Shown: piece after piece, positions 1 through 7,524 of the stretch
How positions within the stretch are numbered: the first letter of the stretch is position 1
Layout of the letters: each line of letters begins with the position of its first letter
Virus record (IMG/VR): IMGVR_UViG_3300029319_000172
Span: 1 to 36,649 of that record
Origin: a virus
DNA: 36,649 bases
Direction: 5' to 3' (one strand)
Notes under the pieces: generated by a model
What the model was told of the DNA's origin: nothing
The model's database searches: none
The model's input: only the letters and a program-made list of their open reading frames with translations
Program-made: the position numbers and the translations under genes

Positions 1-429
1 GGAGGAGACACATTTTGGAGTAGTTTTTTGACCGGGTTGACGAGCACAAGGTTTACCATCATATTTACCACCAACTTGAACCCAACCTTTTACTTTGCGT
101 CCAGACTTAGTAGTTCCACTTGATTTACCAAACCATGCACGAAGACCTTCCTCTGTCATGTTCTTTGGTTTCTTACCCTTCTTTTTCATGTCGATTGCAA
201 TCGCTGCCTGTTGTGCAGGATTTGCTGCTTCATCAACTTTCTTTTCAAGGGTATCTGCTTGCTTCGCGTGACTCTTAACTGACTTTCTAAGTTGCTTGAC
301 AATCTTTAAAATTTGCTTGTCTTCCTTTACAAGAAAACCATCATCCTTTACAGTATAACCATCAGGAATTGGTTTACACTTTTGCTCAGTGTTGCAGTAG
401 TAGTATCCTTTTTTACAGGATTTCATCAT
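1..429 (-). CDS. Basic Cys-containing phage protein, 3'-truncated by window edge
   Basis: The reading frame is open from ATG at 429-427 to base 1, giving 143 codons with no stop, so the C-terminus lies outside the window. The start overlaps the gp16 stop as ATGA, and a second in-frame ATG follows at 426-424. The N-terminus has cysteines at residues 5, 12 and 18 around a KKGYYYC segment. The middle is rich in Lys and Gln and probably helical. The last visible part contains GLRAWFGKSSGTTKSGRK and WVQVGGKYDGKPCARQPGQ. I recall this last motif from large-virus and phage proteins of unknown function (DUF5872-like), but could not check. T4 has gene 17 (large terminase) directly after gene 16; this sequence shows no ATPase Walker motif and is not gp17 as far as it is visible. 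A nucleic-acid-binding or capsid-associated role is only a guess. Confidence 0.85.
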   Translation of the reverse strand, partial: MMKSCKKGYYYCNTEQKCKPIPDGYTVKDDGFLVKEDKQILKIVKQLRKSVKSHAKQADTLEKKVDEAANPAQQAAIAIDMKKKGKKPKNMTEEGLRAWFGKSSGTTKSGRKVKGWVQVGGKYDGKPCARQPGQKTTPKCVSS

Positions 430-863
430 TCAGTAGTTTTTGAATCATTATTATTTAGAATACCTTGTTTTAGCAGTTTTGATAACTCGCTTGTAGACCC
501 TACAAACAAGGCATTATTTGTGACATTATTCTGTGTCTTAGTGCTTTCTTCATCGATATCTTTCATCTTCTTCTGAAGATCCATTAATTTATCAGTGCTA
601 TCTGCAACTGATTTAATCAACTGACCTGCAACTTCATATGCTCTTGGACTTGCACTTTCACCTGCAACTTCCATGATACCATTAATTGCTTCTTGACCTT
701 TTTCAATCAGTGAATATAACTGCCCTCTTGTATATTTGTAATCTTTTTCAATATCATCTTTTTTAAGAACTACATTTGGTAATTCTGGTTTTTCATCTTT
801 TTTGACAATAGATGTTTCTACATTCAGAGATTTTTCAATACTGCCAAAATTTGTGTTCATCAT
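426..863 (-). CDS. 16: Terminase small subunit, gp16-like
   Basis: A 145-residue protein matching the T4 small terminase by position and by conserved segments: ASPRAYEVAGQLI followed by LMDLQKKMKDI corresponds to ADSPRHMEVF...LHKDMKDI of T4 gp16, and NNALFVGSTSEL matches its NATVFMGSPTEL near the C-terminus. The family forms an oligomeric ring that recognises concatemeric DNA and stimulates the gp17 ATPase/nuclease during head filling. Length is close to T4 (164 aa). The start at 863 overlaps the gp15 stop as ATGA, and a second in-frame ATG follows directly at 860. It follows gp13-gp14-gp15 exactly as in T4 and is presumably part of the same late transcript. Confidence 0.9.
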   Translation of the reverse strand: MMNTNFGSIEKSLNVETSIVKKDEKPELPNVVLKKDDIEKDYKYTRGQLYSLIEKGQEAINGIMEVAGESASPRAYEVAGQLIKSVADSTDKLMDLQKKMKDIDEESTKTQNNVTNNALFVGSTSELSKLLKQGILNNNDSKTTE

Positions 864-1906
864 GAGTCTGTCCTTGTTGCAGGATTAAATTGCAATGAAT
901 CTGTAAAGATGCTTGATGTCTCACTAAATCCAAAGTCATCACCAATATCTATAAGATTATCATCTGCTGTAGTTAATTTATTCACTCTTGCCTGTTCAAG
1001 ATGTTCGACTTTAAGTGTTCGATCAAATCCCCTTTTCACAACTAAAGTGGTTGCATCTGGTTTCTCTTTGATCTGCATAACTTCACTATCAATTACAATA
1101 CGATCTCCAACTGAGAAGTTTGTTGTATCATTCACAGTAAATCTGACCTCTGTTGCACTGATATTAAATGTAAGAACCGCAGTGTTATCACCATCATAAT
1201 CTTTGACTGCTTTTGGTGTTACAACGTAGCGAAGTTCTCTTCTCTTATTCTCACGATCCATATTGGTATGATAATCCAACTGAACTTTCTTGATAAGTCC
1301 TTCTGGAGTATCTGCAACTGGGCCGAATAGATATGTTTTTGCTGTAAAATTGAGCGTATATATCAACGCTCTTCTTGTCGCAAAATCTCCTTCATAATCA
1401 TCTTGGAAAGAAATATTATCTAATACAACACTGATATCTCTCTTCTCACCAATTACACTTACTAAGTCTACAGTTAAATTAAAAGATGGTTGAAAGAATG
1501 GTAAAATCTGTTCTATGATTTGTAGTCCATCATCGTTTAGTTTAACCAAGATATTTAATTCAAAACCAATATTATATGGAACTGGCATGAATACTTTTCT
1601 TAAATTTGATCCATCAGATGCTTTGAATGTTTGTGTGATTGTAGATTTTCTTGTAGCATCATATGAAATATTTGTCATCTCAAAAGACATACGAGGTAAT
1701 GTGATTTGAGTTGCACGATTTAAATCAGGTTGTTGCTCAAGTCTTGCTAAAAATTTCTGCATTGGGCCATATGCCAATGCAACTTTCATATCGCTGATTG
1801 ATTTACCAGTATTATCATTATGACGAATGTGAATATCATTGAATAATGTTCCAAACGCTATAACCGTCTTTCTAAGTATTTCGTGATAAAAATAGGTTCC
1901 TAACAT
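860..1906 (-). CDS. 15: Tail sheath stabilizer and completion protein, gp15-like, with extra C-terminal beta module
   Basis: Residues 1-230 align with T4 gp15: the start MLGTYFYHEILRK is like T4 MFGYFYNSSFRR, and IIEQILPFFQPSFNLTV matches its IVEQILPYFQPHFNTTM. Further matches are EKRDISVVL, ATRRALIYTLNFTAKTYLFGP and the ADTPEGLIKK segment. In T4 this protein caps the contracted-tail tube end and joins tail to neck. At 348 aa it is longer than T4 gp15 (272 aa). The extra part (about residues 248-312) is a compact beta module with VGDRIVIDSEVMQI, VVKRGFDRT and a following His, the same module found in the gp7-like and 2422-aa proteins here. The ATG at 1906 overlaps the gp14 stop as TAATG. Confidence 0.93.
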   Translation of the reverse strand: MLGTYFYHEILRKTVIAFGTLFNDIHIRHNDNTGKSISDMKVALAYGPMQKFLARLEQQPDLNRATQITLPRMSFEMTNISYDATRKSTITQTFKASDGSNLRKVFMPVPYNIGFELNILVKLNDDGLQIIEQILPFFQPSFNLTVDLVSVIGEKRDISVVLDNISFQDDYEGDFATRRALIYTLNFTAKTYLFGPVADTPEGLIKKVQLDYHTNMDRENKRRELRYVVTPKAVKDYDGDNTAVLTFNISATEVRFTVNDTTNFSVGDRIVIDSEVMQIKEKPDATTLVVKRGFDRTLKVEHLEQARVNKLTTADDNLIDIGDDFGFSETSSIFTDSLQFNPATRTDS

Positions 1907-3576
1907 TAGTATGTACCAAAGGGATTAGTTTCAGCAAAGTCAATGATCTCATCTGCTTCAAGTTCAAATTCATCATTTTTACTGTAATCATCATATATAT
2001 CACGATCATCATATTGACTTATGTTGTAAGATATAAATGATGTGCTTCCAACAGATATAGTTTGCATCTGTAAGAATCCAGTATTTAATGTTCTTTCACT
2101 CATGAATACATTACCAAAAGAACCAATTGAATGAATAGTAACACCTGCACCGATTACATTTTCAATTTCACCAACGTCATCTCCAACATTAAATTTAGTG
2201 GTGTTTGCAGTTCCTACATTAAACACTGTGGTTAGACCACTTAAATTTCTACCTGTTGTAGTAAATCCAGCAGTGAATACAGTCTTATGAATTTTTAATC
2301 CAGTCGCACCAATACCAGTTTGAATTCTAAGTTCTTCACCGGGAATAAATCCTCTGATTGTTGTTCCAATACCCACATTTGCAACTTTTAAAACTTTTGT
2401 ATCAGCATCCCATGATCTTACTCTTGCTTCTGTATTTGATGTTTGTCCAACAACTAGATCATTGTAGAGATAATTACCACGACCTGTTATAATATCTGGG
2501 TCTGCAATTGTAACTGCTGGAGCAACAGTGTATCCTGTGCCGGGATTTGTGAATCTGAAGGAGGATACTTGACCTGATCCAATGTCAATAATTGAAGTAA
2601 CTAACGCAGTTGTTCCAATGCCTGGCCCTCCAATTGTGACAGCAGGATTTGTTGTATAACCTCTTCCTTCTTGAGTAAGGTTGAAACTAATTACACCCTG
2701 ACCTGAAGTTACCACGTTACATGTTGCAATCGCTCCACTTCCATTTCCTCCAAGAATTCTAATGCTTGGAGCAAATGTATATCCTGAACCGGGGTTTGTA
2801 AGTATAATTTCTTTGATTGAGAATACACCTGATCTTTCAGTCGTTATGGCAACCGCAGATGCGTTTGTACCACCAGATACCCTACTTGTACTGATAGAAA
2901 CTGTTGGAGTGCCAGTGTATCCACTACCATCGTTTAGAAGTGTGATTGAATTCAAGTATCCTGAGTTCACTGAAATAGCAGCAGTCGCTGTTGCAGTTAC
3001 ACCTGATCCTACAAGATTAAGAGTTGTAATGAATCCTTCATCTTCAATTTCCTGATCGATCTCATCAACACCGGTATCGATAACCTCATCCTCATATTCA
3101 AAGAGTTCACACTGAAGTTGATAAACATAATTTTTACCTAACTGATAGAAAGGTTGTTCATGCTCTACAAATTTAACTTCAAATAATCTTGTACCTAATG
3201 GGAAGAATATTAGATCACCTTCTCTAGGACGAGTTGCAAGTTCGTATTCATCATCATTTAAAAATGGTGCAATGAAATCTTCAAATCTTTCTTTTGATAT
3301 TGTAAGAGTAATCTCATCTCTTAAACTGACACCAAACTTTGTCATGATATCACCAGCACCTGAATATCCCTCATAGGTATTCACGTATGCTTCAATTAAA
3401 AAATTATCATCAAATTTAGATGATTGCACCTCTTCAATGATAGACTGTTTATTAACAAATTTTCTTGGAATATAAGTAACCTCAACCCCATAAATTTGCA
3501 ACTGCTCATTTATGAGATTTTGAATTAATCTCTGCTCACCGGGAGATCCTTGTAGAAAAAAGGGATTGAGTGCCAT
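1906..3576 (-). CDS. 14: Neck protein gp14-like, with tandem GxGYT repeats inserted
   Basis: The first 175 residues match T4 gp14: YGVEVTYIPRKFV, AYVNTYEGYSGAGDIMTKFG, DEITLTIS, REGDLIFFPLG and PFYQLGKNYVYQL each have T4 counterparts. The C-terminus ends with the acidic stretch and NPFGTY, like T4 SSPFDNDFMD. gp14 forms the neck with gp13 and connects the filled head to the tail. At 556 aa it is more than twice the T4 length (256 aa). The extra sequence (about residues 188-500) includes four tandem GxGYTxxPxVxI repeats followed by Gly/Thr-rich beta sequence, with the family C-terminus kept after it. It starts five bases after the gp13 stop. Confidence 0.92.
   Translation of the reverse strand: MALNPFFLQGSPGEQRLIQNLINEQLQIYGVEVTYIPRKFVNKQSIIEEVQSSKFDDNFLIEAYVNTYEGYSGAGDIMTKFGVSLRDEITLTISKERFEDFIAPFLNDDEYELATRPREGDLIFFPLGTRLFEVKFVEHEQPFYQLGKNYVYQLQCELFEYEDEVIDTGVDEIDQEIEDEGFITTLNLVGSGVTATATAAISVNSGYLNSITLLNDGSGYTGTPTVSISTSRVSGGTNASAVAITTERSGVFSIKEIILTNPGSGYTFAPSIRILGGNGSGAIATCNVVTSGQGVISFNLTQEGRGYTTNPAVTIGGPGIGTTALVTSIIDIGSGQVSSFRFTNPGTGYTVAPAVTIADPDIITGRGNYLYNDLVVGQTSNTEARVRSWDADTKVLKVANVGIGTTIRGFIPGEELRIQTGIGATGLKIHKTVFTAGFTTTGRNLSGLTTVFNVGTANTTKFNVGDDVGEIENVIGAGVTIHSIGSFGNVFMSERTLNTGFLQMQTISVGSTSFISYNISQYDDRDIYDDYSKNDEFELEADEIIDFAETNPFGTY
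2497..3015 (-). repeat. Four tandem GxGYTxxPxVxI repeats inside gp14
   Basis: Within gp14, the motif GSGYTGTPTVSI recurs in diverged form as GSGYTFAPSIRI, GRGYTTNPAVTI and GTGYTVAPAVTI, starting near residues 217, 263, 305 and 346 (periods of about 46, 42 and 41 residues). Each unit is separated by an Ala/Val-rich strand and a short 'I.L.N.G' strand. The units are protein-level repeats; the DNA has diverged. Related units occur in the gp8-like, gp7-like and 2422-aa proteins of this window. Confidence 0.85.
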
Positions 3577-3581
3577 ACATT

Positions 3582-4439
3582 CTACCCGATAAAGTCAAAT
3601 GGAGGTAACTCGTATTCGAGTTGCATCTTTTGTTTGATTGATTCTAATTCTCTTTCACCATCTTCATATATTTCTCTTCCATTCAATTCTAATCCACCGG
3701 GAAGTTTGACTCCTCTGAATTTAATTAAGTTCTGTCCCCACTGTCTCTTCATCAATGCAACAAGATACATCTTTACGAAAGGATCATTGTAGACCTTTGT
3801 AAAATCATCAGGATTTAATGCTCTGAAACAATCAATAACAATATAATCATCTGTACTCATGGAGTTAAAATCCATATCAATATACAAACGATTTTGTTTC
3901 TTGTTAAATCTTATTTGTCTTTCAGGAGTTAGTAAGAAGTCAATGTCTTCTAAGTAACTCTTGACCATTGAATATTGTAGTAATTCAACAGAGTTAAAAT
4001 AGTACAAGTCATTTAAAAATAACTGATACTTGATACTAAACATACCACCTGATATTGAACTGGTATCAAACTTAAAAATTTTCTCTATACCAATTACACT
4101 ATCTGGAACTTGAATGAAATTACTAGTCTCAACAAATTGTGAAGTTGTTGTACCGTATCCAGTGATATTTGTTGAAGTTCCTGTAGTTGCTGCTAAACCT
4201 ACAGTATTTGTAGAACCAGTTTGATTATGTGCCTTTCCTCTATCGATATCATTTTGAGTAAATTTATACTTCAAATACATTCTTTCGACACCATCAAAGC
4301 ATCTCTCATTGAATAGTTGCAACGCATCATCCACCAGATCATCAATCTGATCATCGTCAATATTAATTTCCAGCACAGGAGCACCTAGTTTCCTAAGTGC
4401 ATAGTCGATTAATCCTTGTCTGGTGGATGGTTTTGCCAT
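3582..4439 (-). CDS. 13: Neck protein gp13-like
   Basis: A 285-aa protein in the gp13 position, directly before gp14. The N-terminus (MAKPSTRQGLIDYALRKLG, then APVLEINIDDDQIDDLVDDA) is the signature I associate with cyanophage gp13. The later DDYIVIDCFRALNPDDFTKVYND and LMKRQWGQNLIKFRGVKLPGG segments are also typical of gp13. Length is close to T4 gp13 (309 aa). In T4, gp13 and gp14 form the head-completion neck that is needed before the tail can join. A Gly/Thr-rich loop near residues 75-105 looks like a small insertion. The ATG overlaps the upstream 70-aa gene by one base (TAATG). Confidence 0.92.
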   Translation of the reverse strand: MAKPSTRQGLIDYALRKLGAPVLEINIDDDQIDDLVDDALQLFNERCFDGVERMYLKYKFTQNDIDRGKAHNQTGSTNTVGLAATTGTSTNITGYGTTTSQFVETSNFIQVPDSVIGIEKIFKFDTSSISGGMFSIKYQLFLNDLYYFNSVELLQYSMVKSYLEDIDFLLTPERQIRFNKKQNRLYIDMDFNSMSTDDYIVIDCFRALNPDDFTKVYNDPFVKMYLVALMKRQWGQNLIKFRGVKLPGGLELNGREIYEDGERELESIKQKMQLEYELPPFDFIG

Positions 4440-4651
4440 TATTCTGCTTCTACCTCAGCTGCTAGGTTTTCGTATTTTTCTTGCCACTCAAGTGCTTTTG
4501 CTGCTAATTGAGTTTTTTCATCATTAAAGTCGGTCATTACAGTGGTCAATTTTGCTTCCAAAAGTATATTTTGGTTTGTAAGTGTTGATATTTTTTGATT
4601 ATAGATTTTAATCAAAGTGTTTACATCAACGTCATTATTTTGTGAATTCAT
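4439..4651 (-). CDS. Small coiled-coil phage protein (70 aa)
   Basis: An acidic 70-residue protein, probably one long helix: hydrophobic residues recur at three/four spacing from VNTLIKIYNQKI through EWQEKYENLAAEVEAE, which suggests a coiled coil. I recall similar short proteins between the fibre gene and gp13 in cyanophages. In T4 this place is held by wac (fibritin), a long trimeric coiled coil, but nothing here beyond position supports equivalence. It is likely to be virion-associated because it sits in the middle of the late operon, with a 12-base gap upstream and TAATG coupling to gp13. No clear Shine-Dalgarno sequence is visible. Confidence 0.8.
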   Translation of the reverse strand: MNSQNNDVDVNTLIKIYNQKISTLTNQNILLEAKLTTVMTDFNDEKTQLAAKALEWQEKYENLAAEVEAE

Positions 4652-4663
4652 GGTTTTTTAAGG

Positions 4664-6730
4664 CTAGAACGTACCCCCGTCGATCGTTGTTGTCCACATG
4701 GGTTTACTAGTGTATGTAGTTGAGACAGCGGAAGGTGTTTTTCCGGTGCCAGTTCCATTTAATATCAAATCAGCAGAAGTATTAAATGTTCCAGTCACAC
4801 CAATTAATGTAACTGTAGTTGAGTTGGATGTTGTTTTGACAACACCTTGCTGTGATCCACCACCTGCTTGTGTGACTAAATCACCTTCAGTCACTGACTG
4901 AGCACTTGGTAATGTGATCGCTATTTCTGTGACTGCAGTTAGTAACTGAGTTGAAGTTATGGTTGCTGCACTTGGAGCAGTGGTTGAGTTTTGTAATCCA
5001 GTGCTATCAAAGTATGTAATACCGTGTGTTGAGAAATCACCAGACTGATAGTAGATACCTTTAATATCAAGATAACCTTTTGTACCTGAAATTACTTCAG
5101 CAGTGTTAGTTGCATCTGGTACATATGTCCATACTCTAGAACCATTTGCTCCAACCTGACTATCATCCATTCCGAAGAAACCAAGTTTGTTATTGGCTGA
5201 TCCAGAACTTGTATTGTAGTTAAACGAAATACCACGGTCAGTATTCGTATCCTTCGCGTGAGTAATTGTTAACTGTGTTGATGTGGTTATTCCTGCGGAA
5301 GTATTATTACTGATAGTAATAGTTTTAGTTCCAGTGTTGATTGAACTAATTGTTGTATTACCGGGAATTCCTGTTGCTGTAACAATATCATCAGTTTGTA
5401 ATCCTGTGACTGAATCAACCACAATAGTGTTTGCACCACTGGATACGGGTGACATCACAGTTCTAATACTTGTTACGTCACCAACACGCATAATTGGATC
5501 ATTAACAGTCGCAGTAGTTGAGTTGACTGTGGTTGTTGTTCCATCAACCTGTAAGTCACCTTTGATGATAACTGTTCCTTCGTTACTTCCACCAGATGGA
5601 TATGGGTCAATGAATAATTGATCACCAGCACCAACTCTTGTAGCGATTATATTAGATGAAATACCAACACTATCAATCTCAATGCCACCTGTGTTGACCA
5701 TCTTACCAACGTGGGTAATAATACCAACAACTGAAAGTTGAGATCCATCAAATGTTAAGTTTGCATCATCCTCAAGTTCACCTGCAGTTCCGGCAAGAAC
5801 AATACGATTATTAGTCAAATCGGATATCTTTGCTGATGCGACTGTAGCGACTCCTGATACAACTAAGTTATCTGTGTCAGTTGTTCCAGTTACCTCAACA
5901 CCATCTATACGGGTAGCTAATTTTTTTGCATTGTCAAAATATAATTCAACAGCATTATCTGTTTTTGCGACAATCGCGTTATCAGTTCCTAACCTTACGA
6001 AAATATCTCCTTGTCCACCAGCTGCTCTATCAATGAATGAATGGCTTCCATTATGAAATAACCTAAAATCATTATCATCACCCATGCGAAGTTCTTTATT
6101 ATCAGGGAGTCTGATATGATCGGCAAAGGTTACGATACCTGTGATATTTAAATTTCCACCAACGTTTAAATTTTTCTCAATTCCAACACCACCCTCAACA
6201 ATTAAAGCACCTGTGTCTTTACCGTTTGATTGTGTTGTAATGTTGATTCTGACATCGGCACCTGTAAAAGTAAGTTGATCTGTGCCATTCTCATCATATT
6301 CAATCTTTGAATCTTTACCAGTACCAAAAGTTAAGAAAGTATCATCAGGTATTACGATCTCTCCTGATCCGTTTGGATCTATGTTTATATCTCCATTCGT
6401 GTTTGTTGAAGAAAATGTATTACCATTCAACGTTAAATTATCTACATTCCATTCATCAACTTTTCTGTTTTGATCCAGTATTGCAACAAATCCATTTGCA
6501 GCAGTTGTTGGGTTCGTCACTGAAGTGACTGTTCCCGGTGCATGAACCATCAAGTCGGTAAAATAACGACCACCGACAACATCTACGTTACCTGCGTTAT
6601 CACCAACAAAGAGTCTTTCTCCTTTGTTTGCCTGAGTACCAGTACCGATTGTTAGACCAAGTTCACCGAACTGAAGACTACCGGGAGCTGTTGTACCCGT
6701 AGATCTTTTTACTCGTATAATACTAGCCAT
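4664..6730 (-). CDS. Tail-fibre-like virion protein (688 aa)
   Basis: The N-terminus (RVKRSTGTTAPGSLQFGELG, then GERLFVGDNAG) resembles the attachment domain common in phage fibres, where a short beta prism reads 'KRSxxxxxPxxLxxGELxxNxxxxxLyvG'. The rest is low-complexity beta sequence with units such as NKELRMGDDNDFRLFHNGSH and AVELYFDNAKKLATRIDGVE that I recognise from marine phage fibres. It ends TTTIDGGTF, like the 75-aa protein just upstream. It lies where T4 has genes 10-12 (short fibres). A receptor-binding role is inferred from this; no host-binding tip domain was recognised. The start is two bases after the preceding stop, with GGAGG twelve bases before the ATG. Confidence 0.8.
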   Translation of the reverse strand: MASIIRVKRSTGTTAPGSLQFGELGLTIGTGTQANKGERLFVGDNAGNVDVVGGRYFTDLMVHAPGTVTSVTNPTTAANGFVAILDQNRKVDEWNVDNLTLNGNTFSSTNTNGDINIDPNGSGEIVIPDDTFLTFGTGKDSKIEYDENGTDQLTFTGADVRINITTQSNGKDTGALIVEGGVGIEKNLNVGGNLNITGIVTFADHIRLPDNKELRMGDDNDFRLFHNGSHSFIDRAAGGQGDIFVRLGTDNAIVAKTDNAVELYFDNAKKLATRIDGVEVTGTTDTDNLVVSGVATVASAKISDLTNNRIVLAGTAGELEDDANLTFDGSQLSVVGIITHVGKMVNTGGIEIDSVGISSNIIATRVGAGDQLFIDPYPSGGSNEGTVIIKGDLQVDGTTTTVNSTTATVNDPIMRVGDVTSIRTVMSPVSSGANTIVVDSVTGLQTDDIVTATGIPGNTTISSINTGTKTITISNNTSAGITTSTQLTITHAKDTNTDRGISFNYNTSSGSANNKLGFFGMDDSQVGANGSRVWTYVPDATNTAEVISGTKGYLDIKGIYYQSGDFSTHGITYFDSTGLQNSTTAPSAATITSTQLLTAVTEIAITLPSAQSVTEGDLVTQAGGGSQQGVVKTTSNSTTVTLIGVTGTFNTSADLILNGTGTGKTPSAVSTTYTSKPMWTTTIDGGTF

Positions 6731-6732
6731 TT

Positions 6733-6960
6733 CTAAAAGTTACCTCCATTGATATCCAAATTTTGTGTCGATCCGGGTGTTAATGTTAAAGTTGCTTCAA
6801 ATTTTTGTGTTGCTGAATTGAAAACTAAAACCATTCCATTTTGTGGGTTATTGACCTCTGTATCACTAAGACCTGCAAGTGTACCACTAACGTTTCCTGC
6901 TAATGAGGATACGACTTTGGTTGCATTTTGTTGTCCAACACGGACTCTAATGTTTGCCAT
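6733..6960 (-). CDS. Small virion structural protein (75 aa)
   Basis: The 75-residue sequence starts MANIRVRVGQQNATKVVSS and continues with LAGLSDTEV, NGMVLVFNSATQKFEATL and a DINGGNF end. I recognise this as a conserved short cyanophage protein found in the baseplate/fibre region; its exact place in the particle is not known to me. The 'GMVLVFNSATQKFEA' segment resembles the strand-turn unit seen at the start of many fibre repeats. The C-terminal DINGGNF is nearly the same as IDGGTF at the end of the adjacent 688-aa protein, which suggests a shared docking or folding element. The ATG is coupled to the upstream gene as TAATG. Confidence 0.85.
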   Translation of the reverse strand: MANIRVRVGQQNATKVVSSLAGNVSGTLAGLSDTEVNNPQNGMVLVFNSATQKFEATLTLTPGSTQNLDINGGNF

Positions 6961-7301
6961 TAACGGGTCACTCCTTGTCTTACTAAAACAGATCCTTCAA
7001 CAACTCTCGTTACTTCACCTACACTATCGGAAACGATTACGTCATAAACATACCTTCCGGGTTTTAACGTAGCAGTGCTAACACTTGATAATCCAACTTG
7101 CACCTGACCATTATCTGCGTTTTGAATTGACGCTGTAAAAGTCGCTGCAATACCTGTGCTTCCTGCATGTTTTCTCATCTGAGATGCTGCAGTAAATCCG
7201 TTAAGATCTAATGCAGAGTTAGATGTGATATTTTCTAATGAAAATGTTTGTTGGAAGGTAGCACCTGTGTTGATTACAAGATTGCTAACATATACTGACA
7301 T
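6960..7301 (-). CDS. Virion structural protein, BppU-like beta domain (113 aa)
   Basis: A 113-residue all-beta protein: a strand 'YVSNLVINTGATFQQTFSLEN', an 'ALDLNGFTAASQMRKH' unit, then 'FTASIQNADNGQVQVGLSS' and 'LKPGRYVYDVIVSD...VVEGSVLV'. This pattern (unmodified inert strand, 'LtGytv.aqvR', 'G.v.l.lt...T..l..G.Y.yDv') is that of small phage baseplate/fibre-associated domains such as the N-terminus of BppU and similar tail proteins. It is the first gene after a perfect late promoter at 7332-7339 and is followed by coupled structural genes, so a baseplate or fibre-attachment role is likely. No SD sequence is visible in its leader. Confidence 0.82.
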   Translation of the reverse strand: MSVYVSNLVINTGATFQQTFSLENITSNSALDLNGFTAASQMRKHAGSTGIAATFTASIQNADNGQVQVGLSSVSTATLKPGRYVYDVIVSDSVGEVTRVVEGSVLVRQGVTR

Positions 7302-7323
7302 TTATGCAATGATATAGTATGAT

Positions 7324-7524
7324 CTATAGTTTATTTATAATTAGTTCGTTCAGAAGTCCCTTGAGAGTATCTATCTCAGATTTGAGAGCATCTATTTCCG
7401 ATTTCTCAGTTAATTTTTTGTTTCTCATCTTTTTATATCGCATGTATCCAGAAGTATCGCAATTTATGATTGCTCCTGTTTTTTCATCACGATAAAGATG
7501 TTTATGTCCGTCTACTCGTATCAT
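7324..7524 (-). CDS. Small coiled-coil protein (66 aa)
   Basis: A 66-residue protein whose first half (MIRVDGHKHLYRDEKTGAI and a CDTSGYMRY segment) is compact and whose second half, from KKMRNKKLTEKSEIDALKSE onward, is a helix with regular Leu/Ile spacing, most likely a coiled coil. I recall very similar short proteins ('VDGHxxLYRDxxTGAI') in cyanophage structural regions; no function is known to me. The start overlaps the stop of the 2422-aa gene as ATGA. Its last bases overlap the late promoter of the next transcription unit. Confidence 0.85.
   Translation of the reverse strand: MIRVDGHKHLYRDEKTGAIINCDTSGYMRYKKMRNKKLTEKSEIDALKSEIDTLKGLLNELIINKL
7332..7339 (-). promoter_or_regulatory. T4-type late promoter TATAAATA
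   Basis: A perfect TATAAATA on the minus strand, 30 bases upstream of the ATG of the 113-aa gene and inside the 3' end of the 66-aa gene. In T4-like phages this octamer is the only promoter element used by the gp55 late sigma factor with gp45/gp33. It gives the 113-aa, 75-aa and fibre genes their own late start. The leader (TAAACTATAGATC...GCATAA) contains no Shine-Dalgarno sequence. Confidence 0.85.

Noticed and set aside
313-576. 87-aa hydrophobic frame on the plus strand
   Set aside because: It is antisense to gp16 and the truncated left gene, both of which show clear family motifs or coupling; no plus-strand promoter or RBS is evident.
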